IMG/VR virus record: IMGVR_UViG_3300009136_000035
Coordinates: 1-23,824 of that record
Length of the DNA: 23,824 nt
Direction: 5' to 3' (one strand)
DNA from: a virus
Numbering within the stretch: the first letter of the stretch is position 1; every line of letters begins with the position of its first letter. The translations under genes and the position numbers were made by a program. Of this stretch, positions 16,162-23,733 are shown piece after piece. The notes beneath the pieces were generated by a model, which saw only the letters and a program-made list of their open reading frames with translations, was not told the DNA's origin and searched no databases.

Positions 16162-17268
16162 TTACGCAGTAGGCGTTTCTAAGTCTGGGTCAAAGCGGAA
16201 TATACCACCAGCCATCTCAGCCCTGTTAGGGGTTACACCATACGCTAAGTATGAGTCAATGAACCATTGTAGTTCAATGTCAGAGTAATAGACCTTAGAG
16301 GTCAACGGAATTGTTTCACCTGCTAACAATGCTTTAGGCATTAGTAACAATACTTTACAGTTCACATCACCTTGATTTACGTCGTAAGCGTTACCGTTAC
16401 CAGCATTAGACAAGAAATGAGTTGAACCCACATCTGCTTGCTTAGGGAAACGATTAGTTACTTGTACGCGTATTCCATTAGATTGTAATACTTTACCTGC
16501 GGCGTAGTCACCGTTTGCGGTAGAGAAATCTTTGTCTAAGAGTTTATCGTTCTTAAGTAAAGTGTAGTACTGCGCTGGGCGCATTAGAAGCATTGCTGAA
16601 TCTTTCTCTACGTCTTTCTCTTCGATACCTTGACACAAATCTTGAATTGCTAGTTCTAACAAATCAGGGTCGTCTTCGTCACCGATAGCATCTAAGATTA
16701 CTACAGTACCACCTTGGAAATCTACAGGCGCTGTTCGAATAATGCTTGCAGGTTTTGATGGAGATGTTCCAGTGATAGCGTCTTCCCAACCACCTAACTT
16801 AGTACCTGAAGGGTCTTGGTTAGTAATTTGAGCTGCTTTAATACCTTGAACTACGAATGACTCATCGAAGAATTTTCCGATTTCTGCACCGTGTTCTGTA
16901 CCAACTTCCATTCGCACATCAATGTGAGATAAGAAATCATCAAGTAAGAACTGGTTAGTTCTTGCTAGTACAATTGTATCTACTTTTACAGAGATGTTAT
17001 CGAAAGTAGGCGCGCTATCGCTAGGGCGTACTCCACGAGCAACTTTCTGTAATGAACTAGAACCGATTCGGTCATTAGTAATAGTATCCGTACCGCGTAC
17101 TGACTTAAATTTAAAGAATTGACGCATCATACTTGCTTTCAAGAAACGGTGCTCAACTTCTCCACCATACTGTTCGATGTATAATGGGTTGACGTTACCG
17201 GAATCAATTCCACCCTGATGACCGTCACGGACTTGGGATGATGCTACTGCTTGATTGATAATTGACAT
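16162..17268 (-). CDS. Major capsid protein (368 aa)
   Basis: T7 gp10-type HK97-fold shell protein (T7 gp10A is 345 aa). Typical features are the N-terminal NPLYIEQYGGEVEHRFLKASM segment, QFFKFKSVRGTDTITNDRIG leading to the E-loop region, and LARTNQFLLDDFLSHIDVR before the spine helix. It lies between scaffold and tail tubular A, as in T7. The start follows AGGAGAATACATTA. No slippery site or second frame for a minor capsid form is visible at the 3' end. The 86-base leader and the two following terminators suggest it is transcribed at a high level. Confidence 0.95.
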   Translation of the reverse strand: MSIINQAVASSQVRDGHQGGIDSGNVNPLYIEQYGGEVEHRFLKASMMRQFFKFKSVRGTDTITNDRIGSSSLQKVARGVRPSDSAPTFDNISVKVDTIVLARTNQFLLDDFLSHIDVRMEVGTEHGAEIGKFFDESFVVQGIKAAQITNQDPSGTKLGGWEDAITGTSPSKPASIIRTAPVDFQGGTVVILDAIGDEDDPDLLELAIQDLCQGIEEKDVEKDSAMLLMRPAQYYTLLKNDKLLDKDFSTANGDYAAGKVLQSNGIRVQVTNRFPKQADVGSTHFLSNAGNGNAYDVNQGDVNCKVLLLMPKALLAGETIPLTSKVYYSDIELQWFIDSYLAYGVTPNRAEMAGGIFRFDPDLETPTA

Positions 17269-17354
17269 TAATGTATTCTCCTAGGAATGTCGTTATTGTT
17301 GTGTTCTCCATATCTGCTTTATTAGCTCCACTATATATGGGAATTAGAGAACGA
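17269..17354 (-). other. Leader between scaffold and capsid genes
   Basis: With the capsid-tail gap and the spike-spike gap, one of the few non-coding gaps above 50 bases. It holds the strong AGGAG site of the capsid gene and an AT-rich stretch with a possible phage promoter at 17326-17346. Confidence 0.7.
17326..17346 (-). promoter_or_regulatory. Possible phage RNA polymerase promoter before the capsid gene
   Basis: The minus strand reads TAATTCCC, then ATATATAGTGGAG, which recalls the T7-type layout of a TAAT edge and a TATAG initiation core. It is the right place for the strongest late promoter (phi10 in T7). A partly similar TATAGTAGAG occurs on the minus strand near 23118, but within a reading frame. 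Without more copies this stays tentative. Confidence 0.25.
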
Positions 17355-18179
17355 TTAAATGCCACGTTTACGAGATTGCATACGTCGCTTATTTAGAGCT
17401 TTAATTTCAGGTGATGATTCATAACTATGACCCGCTGCTATCAGCTTTCTTAGTTCTGTATTATACCCTGTTTTGTCTAAAGGTGTGCCTTTGTAGTCTT
17501 GAGACAAGCTGTCTGCGACTTCAAGGTCGGCTGCTTGACTAAACTCCGGTGAGCTTTTAAATCTAGAAACTAATTCAGTCACCGCGAACTTGGCAGCTAG
17601 ACCGCCTTGTGCTAGTAAACCATTAATTTCTTTTCTATCTGCTACTGGGACATTCTCTTTAGCCCAACCTGCTAGTTCTTTCCATGTCGCTTCTCCACCT
17701 TGCGGGTCGTTGAACTCTTCATGTACTTGATTAAAGATTTCTGCGTCTCTAGCTGCTGCTTGTGCAACATTAGACTCGTGTAATCCTTCTAGCTGTCCTG
17801 CTATTAGAGATGCAACTCCTGCACCGTGTTTTTCTTCTAAGGCTTTTAAGATTTCTGGCGTAACTTTTCCATTCTCTTCTGTAACCGCTTTGGCTACATC
17901 TACTGGTTTTAACCCAGCGTCTACGAGAAGGCCCTCAACTTGCGTTAGACCCGCTTTATCAAATTTAGGTGCGTCTTCCTTACCCTCTTTTTTCTGCGGC
18001 TCTGCTTCTGTTTTTGGGGCCTCTTTAGCTGGTTCTGAAGTAGGGTTACCACTCTCGTCTAAAGTTGCGTCATTTTTGTAGTCGTCGTTGGGACCGACTA
18101 CTGGTTTTATTCCATTGTCATTTGCTTGGGGGTCGCTAGTAGGTGTCCCACTATCGGTTTTTGTTGCTTCATCTGACAT
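17355..18179 (-). CDS. Scaffolding / capsid assembly protein (274 aa)
   Basis: Counterpart of T7 gp9 (307 aa), directing procapsid assembly and then leaving. The first ~80 residues are acidic, Pro/Asp/Glu-rich and probably disordered. The middle is helical (VEGLLVDAGLKPVDVAKAVTE, EATWKELAGWAKENV). The C-terminus is short and basic (NKRRMQSRKRGI), as expected for the capsid-binding end of scaffolds. It begins five bases after the portal stop with AAGGAT as ribosome site, and is followed by the capsid gene. Confidence 0.9.
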   Translation of the reverse strand: MSDEATKTDSGTPTSDPQANDNGIKPVVGPNDDYKNDATLDESGNPTSEPAKEAPKTEAEPQKKEGKEDAPKFDKAGLTQVEGLLVDAGLKPVDVAKAVTEENGKVTPEILKALEEKHGAGVASLIAGQLEGLHESNVAQAAARDAEIFNQVHEEFNDPQGGEATWKELAGWAKENVPVADRKEINGLLAQGGLAAKFAVTELVSRFKSSPEFSQAADLEVADSLSQDYKGTPLDKTGYNTELRKLIAAGHSYESSPEIKALNKRRMQSRKRGI

Positions 18180-18184
18180 TTATT

Positions 18185-19714
18185 TTATCCTTCTGTTGCT
18201 TGGGCTACTGCACCAGCTTCCATTCCTGCTGCTTGGGCTTGCGCCTTTGCTCTGGCTTGCTGGTTCTGTTTTACAACGTCTTCTTCAAGTAAGAACTTAT
18301 TGTAGTCTACTCCATGACCTGCGCCCAACACTGCTATTAAGTTTCCATAGTCAAGTCTATCTGCTACTTGTTCTGGAACTTCTGCTAATGCTAGGAGGTC
18401 TTGGAAGAATGCTCTAGTCCTATCTAATTCCGAGCTTCTGGATAAGGACTCTAGTCCAGTTACAATCCGTGGCTCGATACCTTCAAATGCGTTGTTAAGT
18501 TTCTTTAACAGGCGCTTAGATAAAGGTAATTGAAGTTCTGCTGCTAATCTTGAATATACACCACCTAACGAACCTTCCAGCTCTTGTGCTTGAATTCTTA
18601 TTTCCTCAGCTGTCACCCTTTCTGCATCTCTGGTTACTTGGGTATTCAGTAAGAACGCGGCTGCGATTCTTCGTGCTGTACTTTCAAATTTTCTTTCTAG
18701 AAACTCGGTTGCTTGTCCTACTTGCGGAGTATGTACGTGTATGTCTTCTTCTCGACCGTGTACGTACGCTCCTGATGGGGCCTCTGTTATTTCTCTAACA
18801 TTAGTCATTCCAGTAGGGTCCACTAAGTTTTTGACATCTGTGATTATAGTTGTATAATCTAAGGATGCTTCTGCTAGTGTGGACAGTGTATGAAAATCAC
18901 CTGAGTAGTTTTCTACTAGACCAGTACCGTAGTCTTTATTCCGTGTTAAATTCCATGTTAAAGGAATCCACGGTAAGTTGTCTTCATTATACAAACCAAC
19001 TCGTTTGTGACAGTAGCATACGTCTTCTAGTTCCTGCCATACTATATATTGGCCTGAATTTATTCTTCGTATACAAGTGTACAGTGCGACTTCACTCTCT
19101 TCTTTATAATCGTTATCTAAAGCTATCTTAGCGAGTTCATCACTGAGTGCTGACACTGCTTTGGTTTCTTTTATAATTAGTTTAACAGTATTTCCACGCA
19201 AGTCACGTACTATGACGTAATCGCGAAGACTGTAGTTTTGCATCTTTTCACCATCGGGCATGTACAAACAAGTATTGCCCGTAATGATTAAGTGTTGTAA
19301 TACTTCAGTCAGTACTACTCTACCGTTCACGCTGTCTAATTCTTTCATCGCATCACGCTCTTGTTTAGATAATGCAACATCTACTAGAGCTTCCTCTATC
19401 CCACTATCAATCACCCCGGCTCTCTGCTCGGAGGTTAGTTCCATCCTAAAGAATGGTCTGGAAGGTTGGAACATAGTCATCATAATTTTGTTAGCGAGAT
19501 TTATTACAGCCTGAGCACCTACTGACTGATAGTCATTCTGCATCTCGTCGTATTCGTTCACTGGGTCATCTGGGAATATGTTAGGTAGTGTCCAACCTGC
19601 GTAGCGTTCTGCTCTACTAAGAGTTTCTTCTCGCGCTGTGTCACTACCCTGAAATTCCCCTTTAAGTTTGAAATCACCAGTTATGTACTTTGATTGTGCT
19701 TCTTTAAAGTTCAA
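18185..19714 (-). CDS. Portal / head-tail connector protein (509 aa)
   Basis: Counterpart of T7 gp8 (536 aa), the dodecameric portal. Family-like segments are AERYAGWTLPNIFPDD near residue 40, the GAQAVINLANKIMMTMFQPSRPFF region at 70-95, and TRDAERVTAEEIRIQAQELE in the C-terminal half. The tail is Ala/Gln-rich. The initiation codon is TTG: AGGAG sits seven bases upstream and no in-frame ATG or GTG exists nearby, so the start is well placed although rare. It begins 10 bases after the stop of the 81-aa gene. Confidence 0.94.
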   Translation of the reverse strand: MNFKEAQSKYITGDFKLKGEFQGSDTAREETLSRAERYAGWTLPNIFPDDPVNEYDEMQNDYQSVGAQAVINLANKIMMTMFQPSRPFFRMELTSEQRAGVIDSGIEEALVDVALSKQERDAMKELDSVNGRVVLTEVLQHLIITGNTCLYMPDGEKMQNYSLRDYVIVRDLRGNTVKLIIKETKAVSALSDELAKIALDNDYKEESEVALYTCIRRINSGQYIVWQELEDVCYCHKRVGLYNEDNLPWIPLTWNLTRNKDYGTGLVENYSGDFHTLSTLAEASLDYTTIITDVKNLVDPTGMTNVREITEAPSGAYVHGREEDIHVHTPQVGQATEFLERKFESTARRIAAAFLLNTQVTRDAERVTAEEIRIQAQELEGSLGGVYSRLAAELQLPLSKRLLKKLNNAFEGIEPRIVTGLESLSRSSELDRTRAFFQDLLALAEVPEQVADRLDYGNLIAVLGAGHGVDYNKFLLEEDVVKQNQQARAKAQAQAAGMEAGAVAQATEG

Positions 19715-19724
19715 ATGATTTCTC

Positions 19725-19970
19725 CTAAATACGTACTGTTGAACCAGCGCGCTTATTTATCTCTTCGTCATCAAGTTCGTCATCGACCTCAAGACTTACT
19801 TTAGCTAACGATCCGATACCCTCGCCCTCTGTCTCTGCAAAGACTTCTGCTTGGCGGGCCTGAACAGCCTGTTCATCAGCGTCTTTTTTAGCTTTTTTCT
19901 TAGCTTTCTTAGCTTCGGTTGCGGAGTATATTGTCGTTACCGCTACTACTGCTGAGTATACCCAAGTCAT
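19725..19970 (-). CDS. Small one-segment membrane-type protein (81 aa)
   Basis: Residues 2-18 (TWVYSAVVAVTTIYSAT) form a short hydrophobic stretch, followed by a strongly basic run (EAKKAKKKAKKDADEQA) and an acidic C-terminal half. The ATG has GGAG eight bases upstream, within the 3' end of the cupin-like gene, which it overlaps by 62 bases in another frame. Small proteins of this shape occur just before the portal in several T7-like phages, and T7 places gp6.7/gp7.3 virion proteins here. Function is not assignable from sequence; a minor virion or membrane role is inferred from position. Confidence 0.75.
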   Translation of the reverse strand: MTWVYSAVVAVTTIYSATEAKKAKKKAKKDADEQAVQARQAEVFAETEGEGIGSLAKVSLEVDDELDDEEINKRAGSTVRI

Positions 19971-20418
19971 GTTTGTTCTCCAATAGGTTAAGTTCCTCGT
20001 AGCTATCCGCTATAAGTTCTTTTGTAATAACCTCCATATCATCTGATTCAGATTCGTGGAAAGTTGTCCAAGTTACATCTTCGAGAACAAGCACAGCGCG
20101 TTTAGTCCCTGCTGGGCAGATAAAAGTGCTAGGACCATTTATGGTTTCTATACCCTCGTCTGTTGCTACCCGTACTGTACCCTTAGATATTACGTTAATT
20201 TGTGGTCTTCTATGTATTTTACCAACGATTAGCGCACCTGCTGGGGCTTTCATCTCCCTAGCGTAGATACCATTACACTTATAGTGTGTCATATCTATCT
20301 GTACGCTGTTTTCTTCTTCGTGACCTTTACATAGTTCTCCAAGTAATAATAATTCTTGTCTACGTTGTTCAACACTCAATGTATCCCATACGTCTTCTTT
20401 ATTAATTAATTCGTGCAT
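19909..20418 (-). CDS. Cupin-like phage protein (169 aa)
   Basis: Residues about 53-122 fit a single cupin barrel: APAGALIVGKIHRRPQINVI, then SKGTVRVATDEGIE, then INGPSTFICPAGTKRAVLVLEDVTW. The first cupin motif is partial: H69 is present, Q73 stands where a second His or Glu could be, and H121 lies near the end of the barrel, so metal binding is uncertain. Similar proteins are known near the RNA polymerase or portal of T7-like and other phages, without a settled function. The start overlaps the previous stop as TAATG, and its last 19 codons overlap the next gene. A sugar- or small-molecule-modifying role is only a guess. Confidence 0.8.
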   Translation of the reverse strand: MHELINKEDVWDTLSVEQRRQELLLLGELCKGHEEENSVQIDMTHYKCNGIYAREMKAPAGALIVGKIHRRPQINVISKGTVRVATDEGIETINGPSTFICPAGTKRAVLVLEDVTWTTFHESESDDMEVITKELIADSYEELNLLENKHDLGILSSSSGNDNILRNRS

Positions 20419-20615
20419 TAGTCCCTACCTGCTATCATATTATTTTCTATGTATCTCAGTACGGACTGTTGACCCTCTCTATACATAATCTCGCTATGTG
20501 TATTCTTGGGACTATAAACAGCCTCTTTGAATAACTTATGCAAATGGTCTAGGTCGTGTTTAATAAGTCCTCTAGGGTCTTTCTTGTTTGGTGGTTCTGG
20601 TGTTTTGTTATCCAT
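20418..20615 (-). CDS. Small conserved-type phage protein (65 aa)
   Basis: A hydrophilic protein with a Pro/Lys-rich first 15 residues and a helical end containing YREGQQSVLRYIENNMI, a pattern seen in small proteins of many T7-like phages. The ribosome site GGGGGAAG stands just before the ATG. The gene lies 20 bases after the RNA polymerase and overlaps the cupin-like gene by one base. Function unknown. Confidence 0.7.
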   Translation of the reverse strand: MDNKTPEPPNKKDPRGLIKHDLDHLHKLFKEAVYSPKNTHSEIMYREGQQSVLRYIENNMIAGRD

Positions 20616-20635
20616 TCTTCCCCCATAAGGTTGTT

Positions 20636-23056
20636 TTATGCGAAGAAGTACTCCGCGTCTATTATTTCTTCAATGTCGTACTCACCAATAGTTGGCATAG
20701 TCTCTGTATTTAAGTTACGTTGCTCTGCCCAATCTAATAATGGGTCGTGTAACGTGTATAAATCTCTGAAGGCTTCTCGTAGTGCTACTGCTAACTTAGC
20801 TGCATTACCTGCATGTGTTCCAAAATCATCGTGTATCATAGCAAATGCTGGTAGGTCTACTTTGTTTATAGTCATTACCATGTGTGTGCTGTCGATACTA
20901 TGTACAAAGTTTGGTGCTATACCACTTCTCTGCCCGTATCTATTTGGACCACCCTCACCATCGGCATCTCTTAATTTTAATACTAGTCTACCATTCAGCT
21001 TTGTATTTACATCAATCGCTTTAGAGGTTTTGTAGTACTGGTAAACTGGGAATCCTACTGGTGTTAACCAGTGTACGTATTCACTGCTGGTGTGTTTCTG
21101 TAACCATGTCATTGCTTCTTTAGCTGCTATTACAACTTCTCCAATGGCATCCCACAGAATAGGTGTTAGGAATTTTGCAAACTCCCATTGATGCTTTTCA
21201 TCTAGCTCAAATTTTTCCCAGTTGTCTTGGACATACTCTAATATATATTGTCTAGCTGACTGTTGGGTCGAGCCATATGGTAAAGTCATTACAGGTCGTT
21301 TAGTGCACTTTCTATTAATTCCGACAGATAACCATTTAATAGCTCTTGGGTCTTTCTCGCCTGTCTCATTTCTGTACCGTTCCAACCGTATCTGTACAAC
21401 TTTTGCAACATCTCCGTAGATATCGTTAGGAGTATCTGTTCTGCATAAATTTGTTGACTTTGCACCAACTCTATCTTTAAGCATTGCGCTGTAATGTTGT
21501 AGTCCATTACAACTACCGTCCATCCCAATTGGTATAGAACTTTCGTAATCTTCATTGTTCCCATAATCACATCTACTCCATTCAAAACAAAATGCTAAAA
21601 ACTGATAAGGTTTGTCTGCCATGCCCCACCATTCCCTAGAACTTATCGGGTCATCCACCACACGCTGTATATTATCTCGCATAGAAGTAACCCAACTAAC
21701 CCTATCACTAAAACTAACTTTGTCTTCTCCATACGTGTTCGCTCCGTGTATTGCAAGCCACCGGATTCCATCTGGTCCCAGTTGTACTGTTCGCTTAAAG
21801 CATAACAGTCCTTTTGCTGTATCTGCTCCTTGTGGGCTAAGTCCAGATGTGGCGCAGTATATGCGTCCTCTGAAGTCACAGTTGTATGCAAAATAGAATT
21901 TATCCCACTTACGGATTTCGTTTGCGAGCTTGTAAGATTGCATGAACGCAAGTACCTTACCTTTTCTTTGTTGCTCTTTTCCGTAGGCTCTTTTAGCCAA
22001 TGCTTTCCAATCACCTATTTCCTCCTTCTGTTCGTTAGTTAGATTTTCTTTATCCACTTCCTTCAGATGTTCAGGAAACTCCGGTGGTAAGATTTGTTTA
22101 CTGCTAGGCATACCGATACCAAGCCCTTGTGTGTAAATGTATTTCTGTACTTCTAGTACTTCTTTGTTTACGCACCATGCTGTTTGTTGTAACGTATTCA
22201 CTGCTGTTCTATGTTGAACTGGGTCGTGACTCTTTACAAAATCTTTGTGGGCTTTACCTTTTGTTTTTATTAAAGGGTAGCGTGCACACATCTGGGTTGT
22301 ATAGTATGCGCCAAAGGCATCTTCATAAGTCCAGTCTTTTGGTACAACCTTTAATGGCAACATAAACGGATACATAAACCCACGTTCCTTCTCGAACTCT
22401 GCTGCCCAGTCATCAAATAATGCTGTTGTGTCTAATCTAGCTGTGGACTTCCCGCGTGACCAATCTTTTCTTATAAACAACACATCCCAAAATACCTCAA
22501 TAACGCATCGTAACACTCTACTCCCTATTTGGGCTTTCTGTAATGGTGTCCAATTTGTCCAATCTAAATCGAAGTCGTTGAACTTCTTCATTAGTACTTT
22601 GTGCTTGTGTGCATAGTCTGTTACTTTCTGGTCCTTAAAGGAATTCATAACCACTGCGTAATACGCTGGGTGTGCAGCTTCAAACATTTGGCATTTCAAG
22701 TCTGCTTCCAGTCTAGAGGCTATCTCCAAACATACCTTTAGAACTGTGTTCTCTTTAGGCATAAGTATAACCTGAAATGCAGATTTGGTTCCTATGTATG
22801 CTGCTTTAAGAAAGTCAGTGTCGAGCACGGCGGCTCTTAGTAGTTTATTATATTTACCGCCATGCCCCACTTTCTTTTGAGAGAGCGTATCCAACCGTTC
22901 CGCTACTTCCTCAAGACGCTCGCGTAACAAATAGCTAACGGCGTCTGCTTGGTCTCCTTGACCACTTTCACGCAACCTATCTTGTGCTGCGTAATACCGA
23001 GCTGTCCCTCGCTCGACACATTCTCTTTCCCATCTAATCTGTTCTGGTATGTTCAT
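20636..23056 (-). CDS. T7-type single-subunit RNA polymerase (806 aa)
   Basis: DNA-directed RNA polymerase for the phage's own promoters. Conserved segments (numbered from the ATG): CDFRGRIYCATSGLSPQG near 393-410; palm motif A MDGSCNGLQHYSAM with catalytic D513; TKRPVMTLPYGS with K586 and Y594 (T7 K631 and Y639); and GIAPNFVHSIDSTHM, then IHDDFGT with D743 (T7 D812). The C-terminus FFA parallels the essential FA end of T7. It is about 77 residues shorter than T7 RNAP, mostly in the N-terminal part. I choose the ATG at 23056, which overlaps the 54-aa ORF as ATGA and has GGAG upstream, over a GTG three codons earlier. Placement directly before the structural genes resembles phiKMV-like phages. 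Confidence 0.97.
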   Translation of the reverse strand: MNIPEQIRWERECVERGTARYYAAQDRLRESGQGDQADAVSYLLRERLEEVAERLDTLSQKKVGHGGKYNKLLRAAVLDTDFLKAAYIGTKSAFQVILMPKENTVLKVCLEIASRLEADLKCQMFEAAHPAYYAVVMNSFKDQKVTDYAHKHKVLMKKFNDFDLDWTNWTPLQKAQIGSRVLRCVIEVFWDVLFIRKDWSRGKSTARLDTTALFDDWAAEFEKERGFMYPFMLPLKVVPKDWTYEDAFGAYYTTQMCARYPLIKTKGKAHKDFVKSHDPVQHRTAVNTLQQTAWCVNKEVLEVQKYIYTQGLGIGMPSSKQILPPEFPEHLKEVDKENLTNEQKEEIGDWKALAKRAYGKEQQRKGKVLAFMQSYKLANEIRKWDKFYFAYNCDFRGRIYCATSGLSPQGADTAKGLLCFKRTVQLGPDGIRWLAIHGANTYGEDKVSFSDRVSWVTSMRDNIQRVVDDPISSREWWGMADKPYQFLAFCFEWSRCDYGNNEDYESSIPIGMDGSCNGLQHYSAMLKDRVGAKSTNLCRTDTPNDIYGDVAKVVQIRLERYRNETGEKDPRAIKWLSVGINRKCTKRPVMTLPYGSTQQSARQYILEYVQDNWEKFELDEKHQWEFAKFLTPILWDAIGEVVIAAKEAMTWLQKHTSSEYVHWLTPVGFPVYQYYKTSKAIDVNTKLNGRLVLKLRDADGEGGPNRYGQRSGIAPNFVHSIDSTHMVMTINKVDLPAFAMIHDDFGTHAGNAAKLAVALREAFRDLYTLHDPLLDWAEQRNLNTETMPTIGEYDIEEIIDAEYFFA

Positions 23057-23217
23057 TCTACCCACTCCACAATCACACCATACTTAGCTAGTTCAAAACA
23101 TATTTCTCTACTATATCGAATACCTGCCGTTACTTTGCGTTTACTGTAGCCAGACACTCCTACTTTAGTTAGTATACAATAACACATTTTTACTCTAATC
23201 CATAATGGTACTTTCAT
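23053..23217 (-). CDS. Hypothetical 54-aa protein coupled to RNA polymerase
   Basis: Starts MKVPLWIRVKMCYC and ends YGVIVEWVE. An AAGGTGAAG site precedes the ATG, which begins two bases after the endonuclease stop, and the TGA overlaps the polymerase ATG by four bases (ATGA). Filling the whole gap between two genes with coupling at both ends supports it as real. It is basic in the middle and has no motif that I recognise. Confidence 0.6.
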   Translation of the reverse strand: MKVPLWIRVKMCYCILTKVGVSGYSKRKVTAGIRYSREICFELAKYGVIVEWVE

Positions 23218-23219
23218 GT

Positions 23220-23609
23220 TTACTTCACCTTCTTTTTACGTGCTCTCGCTTCCCTAGCTTTTTTATTTCTTGCTAGTCTTTGTTGGTCTGGCGTCTGGTG
23301 GTCTGGGTGTATTAAGTTTATACGAGGTTTACTATGATGGTCTAAGTATTTACCTAAACCAATTAAGTACCTGTCTGTACTCACACCTTTATGACCACGC
23401 TGTGCTACTCGTTTAACTTTACCTTCTGCCCCATTACAGGACACGTGCAAAGCTGCGCGTATGTAACCAGTTTTATGGTCGTGGTCTAGGCATGGTCCAT
23501 CGTATTTCTTAAACGACTCCCCGCACAAGGCGCAACGTCGAGACTGCCTTTCCACTAACTGCTGTAGCACTCCGGCTACTTCTGTTTTCTTTAGTTGTCG
23601 TACCGTCAT
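23220..23609 (-). CDS. Endonuclease VII-type Holliday-junction resolvase (129 aa)
   Basis: HNH/beta-beta-alpha-metal nuclease of the recombination endonuclease VII family (T4 gp49 type). It resolves branched DNA before packaging and may help degrade host DNA. Seen: CALC (C26, C29), the catalytic LDHDHKTG (D42, H43, H45), and LHVSCNGAEGKVKR (H55, C58, N59), which aligns with T4 LCNLCNAAEGQMK. The third zinc ligand is His rather than Cys. The C-terminal 25 residues are highly basic (ARNKKAREARARKKKVK), likely DNA-binding. The ATG has GAGG upstream and lies within the previous gene. It stands in for T7 gp3, which is an unrelated fold. Confidence 0.9.
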   Translation of the reverse strand: MTVRQLKKTEVAGVLQQLVERQSRRCALCGESFKKYDGPCLDHDHKTGYIRAALHVSCNGAEGKVKRVAQRGHKGVSTDRYLIGLGKYLDHHSKPRINLIHPDHQTPDQQRLARNKKAREARARKKKVK

Positions 23610-23733
23610 CTCTAAACCTCGAACAATGATTTCTTCCTGTACATACGAATGGTCTACCGTCTATAGATTCTTTTATCTGGTCGTCGTAACACCAGCCACA
23701 GTCGTTATATTTACAATTGAATGTGTTCTTCAT
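23509..23733 (-). CDS. Cys-rich small protein (74 aa), probable zinc binder
   Basis: The first 40 residues hold five cysteines (C7, C12, C15, C31, C37) in the pattern CX4CX2CX15CX5C, with CKYNDCGWCYDD at the core. Small proteins with this look occur in other phages; zinc binding is plausible, function unknown. The ATG overlaps the previous stop (TAATG) and follows GGAGATAGATTA. Residues 42-74 are encoded out of frame within the start of the endonuclease gene (101-base overlap) and look unconstrained (Ser/Thr/Arg-rich), so only the N-terminal part is likely functional. Confidence 0.7.
   Translation of the reverse strand: MKNTFNCKYNDCGWCYDDQIKESIDGRPFVCTGRNHCSRFRDDGTTTKENRSSRSATAVSGKAVSTLRLVRGVV

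Noticed and set aside
16150-16200. Possible frameshift extension of the capsid gene (T7 10B-like)
   Set aside because: No slippery run near the stop, and the following bases go straight into hairpin C.
17225-17311. 28-codon ORF in the capsid leader running into the capsid gene
   Set aside because: No ribosome site at its ATG; it contains the capsid Shine-Dalgarno and then overlaps capsid codons out of frame.
21289-22014. Two minus-strand ORFs of 98 and 123 aa inside the RNA polymerase gene
   Set aside because: Out of frame within the most conserved part of the polymerase, without ribosome sites; chance open frames.
23105-23130. TATAGTAGAG on the minus strand as a second phage promoter copy
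   Set aside because: Encoded within the 54-aa ORF (RYSRE codons), and the upstream half does not match the candidate at 17326-17346.
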